Part shown: in pieces, positions 1-13,763 of the stretch
How the letters are laid out: the number at the start of each line of letters is the position of its first letter
How positions within the stretch are numbered: position 1 is the first letter of the stretch
From: Hypsibius dujardini
Lineage: Eukaryota; Tardigrada; Eutardigrada; Parachela; Hypsibiidae
Assembly (NCBI GenBank): GCA_001579985.1
Contig: LRSR01010682.1
Coordinates: 1 to 28,208, forward strand
Reading direction: 5' to 3'
DNA length: 28,208 nt
The notes under the pieces: model-generated
What the model was told of the DNA's origin: nothing
The model's input: only the letters and a program-made list of their open reading frames with translations
Database searches by the model: none
Made by a program: the position numbers and the translations under genes

Positions 1-39
1 GGTTTTAATTAAATTCAATTTCGATCTTATTCTGTATAG

Positions 40-3146
<3,107 letters not shown>

Positions 3147-4057
3147 GACGTTTCTTTTCGTAATCCGATTCATAATTCCGCTGGGTGCCGCGCGGCGACC
3201 ATTCTCTCGCCTTGTCGTTTCTTTTATGTTTGTTTTGGTGGTGATGGGTTCACGAAGTTCTGAGTAGCTAACATAACGCTTTTAAAGCTTTGGAGTTATG
3301 GTAGCTTATGGGTGGAAGTGGATGTGCAGTTCCGGAGAAAGATATTTTTGTCCGAAAAGCATTTGTGCAGACGAGACTTGGTTATGTCACGGAATCGTAG
3401 GACATTTGTTATGAGCATATTTTAGTAGTTTGATGTTCTTTGTATTTGGACGAGAAGGTGGCCCGTCTTTGCTTGGACCATTTGCTTGTGAAGCTGACCG
3501 AACTCAATCGCGATCAGGCTGAGTACCTCGGTGTGAATCCCGATGGCCCCTTCAAACCCGACATTTATCGCTACTGAAAGATGTCTCATGGACAGTCCTA
3601 AACCTTTAGCAAAATGCATTACAAATGATTTATTTGGTTCATTTAAACTGTTGAAAGGCAATAGAGAGATATTTAAAAAAAACACCCCTTTTTTGACGCG
3701 AATTTGAGTGTGTGGTTCCATTCCAAGTCCATTTCACTTTCGAAGTATCATTCCATCTCTCAGGATTGTGGAGCTACGTTCCCACTTCCGCTTCCACTGC
3801 CACTTCCACTTCCAGTCTGATCATACTCCATCCAATGAAATTGGACTAGGTTTATTTACTCTTGGAAAATCTACTCAAGTAATCAATCGATCGAGAGATC
3901 AGTCCGTCGCCCAATCCCAAAATGACGCCACGCTATAACGACGCCACATTTTCAGTATTTTTTTCCATCGTCAAAATTTTATTTTTGCGCATCTCCTGTG
4001 GCACGCATAATTTCTCACACAACTTGATTTTCTAGAAAACATTATCGTGACGTCGAT
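3147..4057. other. AHCY 3' flank and AHCY-ENDOG intergenic region
   Basis: This holds the AHCY 3' UTR, a second copy of the AHCY terminal exon (separate entry) and the ENDOG 5' flank. A short imperfect CCACTTC/CGCTTCC run lies at about 3780-3812. I could not place a convincing polyadenylation signal or TATA box. Confidence 0.6.
3446..3577 (+). pseudogene. Tandem duplicate of the AHCY terminal exon, without its splice acceptor
   Basis: By direct comparison, 122 of 132 bases match AHCY exon 3015-3146. Length is identical, the frame is unbroken, and the TGA stop is in the same place. Five of 43 residues differ (E to K, H to C, G to L, K to E, P to R), with two further silent changes (AAC/AAT and TAT/TAC). 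The C-terminal FKPDIYRY is unchanged. The bases before the copy read CTTTGTAT where the real exon has GCTTTAG, so the AG acceptor is missing. The nearest upstream AG sites (3424-3425 and 3427-3428) would not give the required phase 0. Flanks beyond a few bases differ, so this is not a simple assembly echo. It is most likely a dead duplicate; an alternative last exon cannot be excluded without transcripts. Confidence 0.8.
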
Positions 4058-5586
4058 ATGGCCACCCGAAAGGCGACAGCGGCAATTATCGCGACGGCCA
4101 CCTGCACAGGAGTCGGTGGCTTCTTTTTCGGCCTCTCCTTTAAAGATCGCGATCGCTTCCTCGTCCATGCCCAGCTGAAAGATGTCCTGCAACCTTCTTC
4201 CCTCGCACCGCCAGCCAATTCCACTGCTGCGGTATTCGACGCGGGGGCCCTTCGGGAAAAGAACTCAATGATATCCCCTTCTTCCCCTTCACCTTCCCCC
4301 ACGGCTGTGGCCACGGTCGGCCCGCATCGCGTCTCGGAAATCATGGCGTACGGGTTTCCTACGACGGACTATGTCAGATCCAGAAGCGATTACGTTTTGG
4401 CATATGACAGGTAAGCTAAACTCGCCGGGAGGAAGATGGAGCGTCTTGGGGTCTATATGGGGCATTGATTGATGAATTGCCTTTGGAGGTTGCAGTTTGT
4501 TAGAGTGATCGGTTGATTGTTGATTGCAGGAAATTTGTATATGCGCTTATGATATTGATTGATTGTTAATTGGGGGAATTCGGCTGGATAAATGTTGGAA
4601 TGCTCCTCCTAAAAATAACTTATAATTCTAGTTGTGCCAGTTTTCTCGAAATTCAGTTATGGCTAAATATTATTATTTTCTCAATCGGCATGAAATTCTG
4701 CAATTAATGGTTTGGTTGATTAATGATCGGTTAAGCAGTCTTGTGTTGCGACTAATGCGCCCTTTTGCCTTGTCGTTGATTGGTTGAATGGAATAGCGTC
4801 GAATTTCCCTATTTGATTGGTCGTGTGATTGATTGACTTCATTAGCGAATGTGTTTCAGATTTGTTTCGTTATTATGAATTACACAGGAAAAATCGGAAC
4901 GCCCTTTGGGTAGCGGAACATCTGACTGCGGAACGGCTCCTGGATCGCACCAAAGTGTCACGGAAACTGAGCGCGTTTCAGGAAGATCAGTAAGTGCTGC
5001 TTCACCAAAAGCCGGAGAAAGCCTTGTTTTTTAGAATTTCTCACACATTCAAATAATTTTTCCTGAGCTACTGTTAAAGAATTATTTACTCATACTTGAA
5101 CCGAATTCCAGGGTTTTGTTTGAACAGAGGTTTTTTAGATAAATGCTGATTTTCGTGGTTTTAATTAAATTTGTTATTTACTGAGTATGGAGTGATATAT
5201 AACAAAAATTCCAAAGAAATTGTTGAATCCTCCTCTCTAGAGATAATTACGGTCTGCTTAAGTCCACTGCCTCATTATTTTATATCTTGCAGGAGCGTCC
5301 ATCCGTACTTTCGGTCCACTAATGAGGACTACAGGGCGTCCGGATTTGACCGTGGTCATTTGGCCGCTGCCGCTAATCATTGGGTCAGTCAGGACTCCCT
5401 GGATGAAACCTTCTTCCTTAGTAATATTTCGCCTCAGGTTTGTGGATCACTTCCCTCAACGATTGCCAATGTATTAACATTGGTTTTTGTCCTTTTTGAA
5501 ACATTTTGTGATTCATTTAGGTTGGAGTTGGATTCAACAGAGGTACGTACTGTCTGTCTGTCTGGCTGTTTGTCGGGCTGGCTGGC

Positions 5587-5623
<37 letters not shown>

Positions 5624-8111
5624 TTCTGTCTGTCTGTCTGACTGTCGGTCTGTCTGTCTGACTGTCTCTCTCTCTCTGTCTATCTGTATGTTTGTTTGTC
5701 TGCATGTCTGTCTTCTCTCTGTCTGCCTCTCTGTTATGCCTCTGGTAAGTGGTTTCTCTCGCTTCAGATGCCTGGAACACCCTGGAAAAGTATTCCCGCG
5801 ACAAAGCCAAAAGCAACCGCAGCGTCTTCGTCATGACTGGCCCACTGTACCTGCCGTCTCTGGAGCAAGACGGCAAGCACTACGTCAAGTACCAGGTCAT
5901 CGGGCCCAACAGTGTCGCCGTGCCCACGCACTTTTTTAAGGTACATGCATACGACACCGGAATCTCATTAGAATAATGGTTATGTGCAAACAAATACCTA
6001 ACAATAATAGCACTAGACAAAAATTATTTATTTCGTTTCTGAAATTTTTTGCTGAAAGTTCTAATTGGTCCGTGGGTTTGAACAATCACTTGAGCAAGCC
6101 TGTTTCAGCAGAAATTTAAGTAGCTTTTAGGTGCATTTTGACTTGTTGAAACTGGGCGTCTTGTCGAGCGACGCAATTTTGAATTGTCTTTCCTTCCCTT
6201 TGTGTGCGGCGACATTCATTTCATTTTGGCATTCAATCAATCCAAAACTATTATAGGAATTCGAATCGGCAGGCTGCTTTGAGATTGCTTGCTGTGCCTT
6301 CATTCCAAATGTAGCGAAATCAAGGGGGAATTTCACTTGGTTATTGGTTTGGAAAGATTTGATTCAATGTCTTTAACGATATCGGAAAAGCCGCATCAGA
6401 ATATGATTTCGACTTGCCTGCGTCTAGATCTGGATGAGTAAATGCAAGAGTTTGATTTTTTCTGTCCTCTCTCCATGTAGCGAATTTTCGTTTGTGTTTT
6501 AGAGGAGAGTAAAAAAAATGTATGTGCTAGTGTTACTTGTTGATTGATGAATTGTCATTGCTTTCTCTCTAGGGCGGAAGTCAGCCCTTGATGGGGTTGA
6601 TTAACATGTATTGAAGCTGAATTTTGCTTCGTATTTGAACTGATTCAGAAAATGTAAAGGATTCCACAAAAAATGCATAAATATATGCCGCTCTGCTTAA
6701 CCTATTGGGGTATAAACAGAATCAGCAAATTTAGATAACAAAGAAGCGGAAAATCTTGCCGCGATGGGTCGGTAGATTAATCCAATACTTGACTGGGTGA
6801 AAAATCAACTTTTCCGCGTTTAATTGGGAGAATCGCTATTTAAAGTTGAAACTTGCTGATCACTTCTGATTCGTCCGAATCGGGATTGAATGAGGTTTCA
6901 GCAACGATTTCAGCCACAGAATGAGCCATGTTGGTCTAGTGCTAGTGTTGGAAGTGAAGTTACTTAAGTGGTCTAACTGTTTTACTTGTTAGAATTGATA
7001 GCCGTTGGTGCATGGTGGCGCACTTATTGATGGAGGATTTGTGTTGTTATTACAGGCCCTGTTATGCCAGTCCGCGACCGGAGAATTCCACATGGAATGC
7101 TTCGTCATGCCCAACAAGCCCATCGGATCAACCATTCGTGTCACGGCAAGTATACGTATTTTCATCTTCTCCTTCCTCCATATTACTTACTACAGGCTCC
7201 AGGCTCCACCACGAGCATTTACTCCACCTTCAATGGCTCTCTAAATTTTATCACTGCTCAAAACCCTTAAATTCTTTCAAAATCAGACATCTTGATTTGA
7301 CTTTCAAAAATATTTGAGTTTTAAAACGTTCATTGAAAATTGTTAGCCTCAGCGCTATTGTTGTAAAATTTGCAATTTTAGTCCGCCAAGTTCGGTCAGA
7401 ATCTGGCTGTTCTCTTCAAGGGTATATATTTCTCGGTCACATTTCACGGAAAATTGAATTGTACATCTTGTTTACATATTAAACAACTCCACTAAACTAT
7501 ATGTCTGCTTCTTCACGGGAGCGTCAGGTTTTTTTAAAAAGTATGTGCCGTCCAACCAGCAGTAAGTTGTCCCATATAAATTCTGGAATCACTTGATGCG
7601 ACGACTCTTCCGTTGACTTCCGGCTTTGACCACAAGAAGCAAACTCTTATTTCTACTTATACACTTCTTTTGCTTACTTGTTGCGTTGGCTTTGCGTTCT
7701 CGGCTGGTGAGACAGCAAAACGTCATGTCATTTCAATCAACAATCAATCTAAGCAATATTCAAAAATGACCTTTTTCATTTGGCGAACCCCAGAAGCTCC
7801 TCATCAACAGTGTTGATAATCTGTTGGTTTGCAACATGACCTCAACTCTATCCAGCACATTTTTGTTAATTATGAAGACTGAAACCAGTGTTCAGCGGTT
7901 TCTACCGTAACCCCTTAAAGTTAAGTACATGTTGGTGGTGGAGCCTGCAGTACGAATGCCATATTACTTGCTCCTTCAATATTTCCTTCTTCTTTTGCTG
8001 GGATAGGACTTTTACGTGCCGCGGGACATGATCGAACGGGCCGCCGGCTTCCTCCTCTTCGAGGGCCTTCCAAGGAGTGCTCTGAAAACGATGAACGGTC
8101 GAAAAGTGTAA
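4058..8111 (+). CDS. ENDOG: Endonuclease G, mitochondrial DNA/RNA non-specific nuclease, complete, seven exons
   Basis: Exons 4058-4410, 4888-4989, 5293-5437, 5521-5542, 5768-5940, 7056-7145 and 8007-8111 (TAA 8109-8111) total 990 bases, 329 residues. The family is a Mg-dependent sugar non-specific nuclease of the mitochondrial intermembrane space, used in mitochondrial DNA turnover and apoptotic DNA cutting. Residues 1-28 form a basic then hydrophobic, Gly/Ala/Phe-rich leader that fits targeting or anchoring. The active-site motif FDRGHLAAAANH spans residues 170-181, with the catalytic His at 174. The metal-ligand region GFNRDAWNTLEKYSR follows, with N206 and E214. The C terminus LKTMNGRKV is typical of invertebrate EndoG. 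The ATG has G at -3 and +4. Intron 7146-8006 starts with GC; this is the donor that keeps RVT joined in frame to DFYVPRDMIE. Converges with the ZIP gene downstream. Confidence 0.95.
4411..4887 (+). other. ENDOG intron 1 with degenerate TTGATTGATT motifs
   Basis: 477 bases from GTAAGC to CACAG. Repeated short GATTGATT/GGTTGATT words occur between about 4450 and 4840. No coding signal is seen. Confidence 0.7.
5521..5542 (+). other. 22-base ENDOG microexon 4
   Basis: The segment lies between CATTTAG and GTACGT and encodes VGVGFNR plus the first base of an Asp codon. It supplies the conserved bridge from SPQ (exon 3, phase 0) to DAWNTLEKYSR (exon 5, phase 1). Without it the frame breaks and the metal-ligand Asn is lost, so I am confident it is real despite its size. 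Confidence 0.9.
5550..5736 (+). repeat. CTGT tetranucleotide tract in ENDOG intron 4
   Basis: About 190 bases of imperfect CTGT/CTGG/CTCT units fill most of the 225-base intron between the microexon and exon 5. The tract gives long Leu/Ser/Val/Cys repeat reading frames that are artefacts. Confidence 0.95.
5941..7055 (+). other. ENDOG intron 5
   Basis: 1115 bases from GTACAT to a TATTACAG acceptor. I find no conserved frame, RNA gene or clear repeat in it. Confidence 0.75.
7146..8006 (+). other. ENDOG intron 6, GC-AG type
   Basis: Donor ACG|GCAAGT at 7146, acceptor GGATAG ending at 8006. Moving the donor to the GT at 7150-7151 would make the upstream exon phase 1 and break the join to the well-conserved last exon, so the GC donor is required by frame. 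The intron holds a tempting 40-base pseudo-exon at 7382-7421 that does not fit the phase. Confidence 0.85.
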
Positions 8112-8758
8112 AAGTTGTTGTTTGTTGTTGGGTCTACATGGTCAAGGTACAATGGACGTGTGTGTACCTGTACTCACTGTTTGTACTGTACAGTAATTTA
8201 ATGCCATTGATATGACGTACGTCAATCTGTAACAGTTTTTGTTGACGCTTTCTACTGCTTAGACTATTTTGTGGTTCCTCTTCGTGGAAGCGAATTGACT
8301 TACGAAATGTGTGGGCATAGGTGATCCAGAATTGCTGGACTTTGCCACAATGCTCAAAACTATACGCACTTTCACGCTCCGGAACGGGTCTACATTGCAA
8401 GTTTAAATATAAAAATATGTGAGCGGTGATAATAGGTAAGTAATGCTTCGTTCATAGTCAGTGTAAGGTGTCAGACCAAAAAATCTGATCTGGAGGGTCC
8501 TTCTCACATTGCTTGAAAGAATGCTTGATTCTCTTATTTGTCTGTCTATTCTCAATTTGGCTCATTTGTAATAAAAACAACGCTCTTACGCAAAATACAA
8601 TGACCGCCTCGTATAGTAATGAGTCAAATGTAGTCAGGATATATTATCTTTTTCCCACCAATTATTCTACAGCTTAAAGACTGAACATGCTGAACGAGTT
8701 TGCCATACTTTTTGCAGAATATGCCCTTGACAGGATGAATAACATTGGAAAGCCTGAA
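8112..8758. other. Intergenic region between convergent ENDOG and ZIP genes
   Basis: 647 bases holding the 3' UTRs of both genes. Apart from a candidate plus-strand polyadenylation signal I see no feature. Confidence 0.7.
8570..8575 (+). terminator. Candidate polyadenylation signal for ENDOG
   Basis: AATAAA lies 459 bases after the ENDOG stop codon. It is the best plus-strand hexamer between the convergent genes. Six bases are weak evidence on their own. Confidence 0.35.
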
Positions 8759-11700
8759 CTACCAGATGCGGATTGAATCCTCAAACATAGCAATGCAAAA
8801 CATAAGAGAAAAGCCGGCAATTAATCCGACATTTTGGATCACCATAGCCAGGGCGTTTTTCGCGCCATTTTTGAGCTCCGGTAACTGAAAGACAAAGTAT
8901 TGATAAATATACAATGCTGTAACAAAATAATTGTCACTTCGCCATGCATTGCACTTGTACCATATCGGCTAGTGCGACATATAAGAACATGCCGGCAGCC
9001 ACCGCGAAGATCCACTGACGAGCAGATTCTTCCTGAGCGATCGGGATTCCGATGAAGAAACCCGCCAGACAGGCGACAGATGTCAAAAGATTCAGGCACA
9101 TGGCTTTTTTGAATGACATCCCGGTACCAAGAAGAATGGCAAAGTCCGCTGAAGACAATATAACAGTAAGAAAACCTGCTTAATGAAAACATTTAATTTG
9201 GTTTGTAATCCTTTACCTAGTTCGTGAGGCACTTCATGACAAAATATGGCTGTTGTGCTTGAAATTCCAGAACCAACATCAATGGAAAAGGCAGCTGCTA
9301 TTGTGAGGCCATCGCTGAAGTTGTGCATCACATCACCCATCAGGATCATCCAGGCAAACGGGGTGAGTCCTATGGCCAAATTTCAGTAGCTTGAAAACAA
9401 AGTTACACATGTGTGTCTGTGTGTCTGTCTGTCTGTCTGTCTGTATGTTTGTATGTATGTTTGTTTGTTTGTCGGTTTCTCTTTTTGTTAAATCACCCAC
9501 CGAGAAATTTTCCGGACGTTCCGACGAGAATTGAATTCTTTCGTTTCTTTTTCACTTGTTCATCGTTCTGTATCTCAGAGTCGTCCTCTAGCGGAACCGG
9601 TGTGAGCTTTGATCTAGTTGCCTTGAATAAAGCTGGGTCGGGAATGTGAGAATGCTTTTCGCCTTCATCGTGACCGTGGTCTCCATGGTCGTGACTTTGA
9701 CTCTGTCGATGGATGAACGAATGCAGGCACACCTCCCACAGAAAGAACCCGTAAATGGCAGCAAGGCAGGCGACAAATCGCCAGAGCGTTATGTGAGGAT
9801 CGCTCTTTTCTGCTTCGCTAGAGCTGTGGCCGGTCGTCCCGCCGTGGTCCTTGCCATGAAGGTTAAGGGCCTTTGACAAAAAAAACAACAAATTTTTTGT
9901 CAGAATTGAAGCCGATAAATAATTAACTTTTCATCGACGACATATTTTCGCCATGTTTGATCTTTTGCAACAATCCTTTCCCAACAGTTCGCACCCATAG
10001 TCAATCGGACAAGGAGGATGGAAAAGAGTTTCTAATATGCTGACAGATTATTATTATATAAAATATTTAAAAGACAATTATGCCGAATATGATAAAAAAT
10101 TTGTTGAAAATATGTGAGAGATATTCAAGATATTGTGCAAGACCCTTTCAAGCCGGCTACGGTCTGTCTGGTCTGGACGGGAGAAATTATAAAACATCAA
10201 TAACACTGAATAGTTCTTTTTGGTTATTTATCCTGTTAAGATTCTACAATTGCCTACATTCTCTTTTCATAGCAGGTCAAGTAGTCAAACGATAACTTCA
10301 AATGGAACGCGGCATTGCCTACATATTTGTTACTGATGAGGGTCGGAATGAGAATCGGAATGAACATGTCCCTTAGCCGGCAAAAATGAATAATCACGTC
10401 ATGCCTTTCGGTTACACATAAAGTTGTAAATGTTATAATATAAAGGTAAAATCATTTGAACTGTTTTGTACAATCGAAACTTTCTTACACTTAAGGAACG
10501 TGGAATCAAGAAATTGTCTGCGCTCATTTCTTAACTCTTTACTGCCAAAACGAAGCAGACCCTGCTGAACATGCGTACACAGTGGCAACACAAAACAAAA
10601 CTAAACTAAGACTTTTATTTACGATTGACTAAAAAAACTAATTATTTGACTAATTTTGTTTTTTTTTCCATCACTACTCACTACTGTGAAAGTTCCTAAT
10701 AATCCTGGCGAACAAACAGAGCGCTGCTTACCTCGGGCAGAAGATGCAAAAGGGCGTCCCCACTGAGTGTGCCCACACCCAGGGCGATGAATCCTTGCAG
10801 GGCGTACTCGTAGACACTTCGCTTGAATAGCGGGATGAAGAGAATTCCCACAACGGACAGCAAGCTGATACCCACGACAGCGGCGGTTCCATAGCCGTAC
10901 TCTGAAAAGAGACACTCTCTATGCGGGTGTTCGAGGTGGTGCACATGACGATGGTTGTGGGAAAAGTTTCTATAGTAAAAGTCACTTTGAAGACTAGATG
11001 CCACCGGTCCGGTAGAATCCATCACGGGGATCGGAGGCGGCTCACATGCGGCACGAAAGCTCTGTTGGATCAACGCCGGACAGAGACCTGAAACAAGTTG
11101 CTTCTGCTTAATTTTGGTCAGTTCTGTTTAAGGTTTTATATATTTTGAAGATTCTTGTACGTTCAAATTCCTGTTGCGTCAAGTAGTCTTTCCCCTGCAA
11201 TTGATAGGCGGTCCTTAGGTCATCCAACGGGAAACAGGTTGTGCTGTCCGCCATGGGATGAGCCTCCTCCTCCTCCGTCACCCGGCGTTTTACGATGCTG
11301 TGATGCGGATGGGTGTGGTCCTTGGTGTCGCCGATATTAAGCATCTTTGTTATCTCTCGCAGACCTGCGCACGTGTAATATGCTTTAAATAATGTATGGG
11401 AGGGAAAACAGGCGCGTGAGGTCGCTAAAATGTTACATAGAATCCAACCAAATTTAATATATTATTTTCTCAATTATTGTTCGCTTTTTCTAGTTAAGAT
11501 ATATTTGTTTTCTTAAACATGTTGGACCAAAAAAAAGATTATTTGAAGAACCAAAAAGACGTTTCATTATTCTACAAATAAATACAAGCAGGTCAATTCG
11601 ATGCGTATTGATCTCGCGGTGTTTTAATAAGACTGAAGAGCCCAAATTAAGTGAATGCGTTCATGGGGTTTAGTAGGGAACCAAGCAAAGTGGCGCTTTT

Positions 11701-12587
11701 CAAAATAATTCATCATCTAAATAAAACTAAAGGTGATTCTTGGGCAGAGAGAAGCCTACAGTGAAGCTAAATAAAATAAACTAGCTTACCTTAAAGCTTA
11801 TAAGAAGGAGATCCCTCCAGTAATAAAAAACTATTTTCATTAAATAAAAATCTAAGTAAGATTAACATTACCATATTATCCTTATACAGACGAAAATCCG
11901 AAATGAAACTCAAACTACTAATCTACATAAACCATCAAATTATTAACAGAGATGGCGAAATTAAACTAAACTAAACTTAATCTTATAGTCACTAATATCT
12001 CAATTTTAATTCTTTTAGTTGACAAAAAACTGAACTAAAGGTTTTATTAACTAAACTTTGAACTGAGAAAAAATGAAAAAACTCTCGAATTAGTGAACTA
12101 ACTTCGACTAAAACTAGACAGACAGTTTTAGTTACTAAAAGAAGTTAAACTAAAAATCCCTAGTAACTAAATTTTGGTTTGTTAAAAAAAACTTATTAGT
12201 TAACTAATTGTTTTTCATCCCTAAGTATTAGACGTGAAGTTCGTTTGGCTAGTAATTGCAAAAAATATTAACTGTATGAATATGAGCTCTGTTTCTTTAA
12301 TTCCAAAAGGTTTTTCTCTAATTTGTTCGATAAACCGACATACGTTGAATGGATAAAGCCGTGCCCGTTTGGGTGACGACATCAAAAAGCGAGCTGATAA
12401 AGAGGTCGGGCGTGGCATGGATGGTGCGGTTCGTCTGATGAAGGTGCGGCAGCGACTCCAAGGCGACCTCTTCGGAGCTGGTAGACGGAGGGCCTCCTTG
12501 ATGGCGGTGAGAGACTCCTTCACGATCACATATAACCAAGGTCGTAAGCAACCCCGACGCTATACAACACATCCATAAAATATCCAT
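8759..12587 (-). CDS. ZIP zinc/metal-ion importer, LIV-1 subfamily (SLC39 family), complete, seven exons
   Basis: Exons in reading order: 12587-12344, 11364-11161, 11087-10732, 9870-9501, 9369-9217, 9148-8961, 8884-8759 (TAG). Phases 1/1/0/1/1/0 agree; 1641 bases, 546 residues. ZIPs move zinc (some also iron or manganese) into the cytosol. A signal peptide-like start (MDILWMCCIASGLLTTLVIC) leads to an ectodomain with N-glycosylation sequons, the PAL motif in CPALIQQ (153-155) and a His-rich stretch before TM1. TM1-TM2 end in VGTLSGDALLHLLPE (254-268). The loop after TM3 is His-rich (about 318-343). HNFSDG (407-412, TM4) and HEVPHE (436-441, TM5) are the LIV-1 metal-site signatures. The C terminus recalls ZIP8/14 and ZIP4/12, but the paralogue cannot be fixed. 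ATG at 12587 is chosen over an in-frame GTG at 12605. The ZnT exporter lies just upstream. Confidence 0.94.
9409..9475 (+). repeat. TGTC/TGTT microsatellite in ZIP intron 9370-9500
   Basis: GTGTCTGTCTGTCTGTCTGT shading into GTATGTATGTTTGTTTGTTT. It fills about half of a 131-base intron between the His-rich-loop exon and the HNFSDG exon. Confidence 0.9.
9871..10731 (-). other. ZIP intron 3
   Basis: 861 bases between the TM1-TM2 exon and the TM3 exon, donor GTAAGC and acceptor CAAAG. No further coding or RNA feature is seen. Confidence 0.75.
11365..12343 (-). other. ZIP intron 1, AT-rich
   Basis: 979 bases, donor GTATGT and acceptor TGCGCAG. It contains a run of AACTAAA/TTAGTT words (separate entry) and no coding signal. 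Confidence 0.75.
11955..12210. repeat. Degenerate AACTAAA / TTAGTT-rich tract
   Basis: Repeated AAACTAAACTAAAC, GAACTAAAGG, TAACTAAACT and inverted TTTTAGTTACTAAAAG words inside ZIP intron 1. There is no clear fixed period; it could be a decayed AT-rich satellite or chance low complexity. Confidence 0.4.
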
Positions 12588-13763
12588 CTTGCCTTGCGAT
12601 ATCACAAGAAGGAAATAATTCGGCGCCCGCGTTTCAGAAACCTCTCACGCGGAAACAAAGAACCACAATTTTTTATCAGCAGGGTTAGATTTTTTTTCCG
12701 GCTAATTAAGATTTTTGGCACAACGAGAATTGTGACTGTGGCTGCTGCAAAAAAGATAAAGGCCGTCAGCAATCAGGTGTTGCGATTTTGCTTGAAAAAA
12801 TGTCGAATTTTCCGGCCGAGATCATTAATTTGACGCGCATATGGGGGAACCAGACGTGAAACGGTAAAGTAAAACTTTCAAGGGTGATCATGTCGTTAGA
12901 GAGCTGTCACAAATAAGACGAAGTAGCTTTTGACTGATTGGAATGTTTTGCAGGCTTCTCGTGAAAAAAATCTGTCGAGCTGTGCAGCTGTGCAGGATGT
13001 TGTCGATCAACAGCAGCAAAATCCTAAGAACCTTCGCTGCTTTTCGTAGCAACTGTTCTCGGAGCAATTGTTTTCAACACAAAACATTTTTATTTTTTTT
13101 CTCAAATTGTTCTCGAAACAGATTTTTTAGCACAAAAAACTGTTCTACTTCTCAGAAATTTGTTTTCATAAAAAATGATTCTAAAAAATGTGTTCTTAAC
13201 TTGTTCCCGAAACAGATTTTTAAGCACAATAATTGTTCTATTTTTGTCAAATTGTTCTCAGAAATTTTGTTTGTGAAACATAGTTTTAACACTTTTTCCT
13301 CAGATTGACCTCAAACCGGACATTTTAGCACAGAAAATTGTTCTAATTTTTTGTTCAAATTGTTCTTACAGCATTTTGTTTCACGGAAAAAGGTTTTAAA
13401 TTTTTTTCCTCAATTTTTTTCGGAGCAGTTTCTTTAGCACGAAAGACTGTTTTCAGTTTCTTCTCAAATTGTTATCAGAACATGTTTTATCACAATTAAT
13501 GGACAACCCAGTCCACGCCCAATTAGGACTGCTGATGAAATTTATAACGGAGAATTTAGAAAATTAACTAACCGATCCCAGACGGAGTGTTATTGTCATT
13601 GAGTTGAGAGGGTAAGACGCCAAAAACGAAAAGTTGCACACCTTTTGCGACTAAGCTTCAACTTGCCAACATCAAAGACTTTTTGGTAAGAAGCAGAGCG
13701 TAACTCGCACGTCATATCATCGGATAAACAAATTTATAATTATCGCGCCGAAATTTTAAAATT
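12588..13763. other. Intergenic region between the ZnT and ZIP genes
   Basis: 1176 bases holding the ZnT 3' flank and the ZIP 5' flank. The middle is a degenerate tandem array (separate entry). I searched by eye for metal-response elements of the TGCRCNC type and saw none convincing. Confidence 0.6.
13060..13495. repeat. Degenerate tandem array, period about 100 bases
   Basis: Recurring word order: CTCAAATTGTTCTC, then GAAACAGATTTTTTAGCAC, then a TTGTTCT block. The landmark GCAC falls at 13130, 13224, 13328 and 13437, spacings of 94, 104 and 109. At least four decayed units are visible, AT-rich, upstream of the ZIP start codon. Confidence 0.75.

Noticed and set aside
3971-4344. Minus-strand open frames across ENDOG exon 1
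   Set aside because: They are antisense shadows of a GC-rich coding exon; no family resemblance or splice support.
5550-5740. Long Leu/Ser/Cys/Val repeat reading frames on both strands
   Set aside because: They are translations of the CTGT microsatellite in an intron.
7382-7421. Possible ENDOG exon (SAKFGQNLAVLFK) with a good TTTTAG acceptor
   Set aside because: Its 40-base length would shift the frame between exons that join in phase 0, and EndoG homologues have no extra residues here.
12588-12605. Longer ZIP start at an in-frame GTG (12605)
   Set aside because: Animal translation normally starts at ATG. The ATG at 12587 has a good context and begins the signal peptide.
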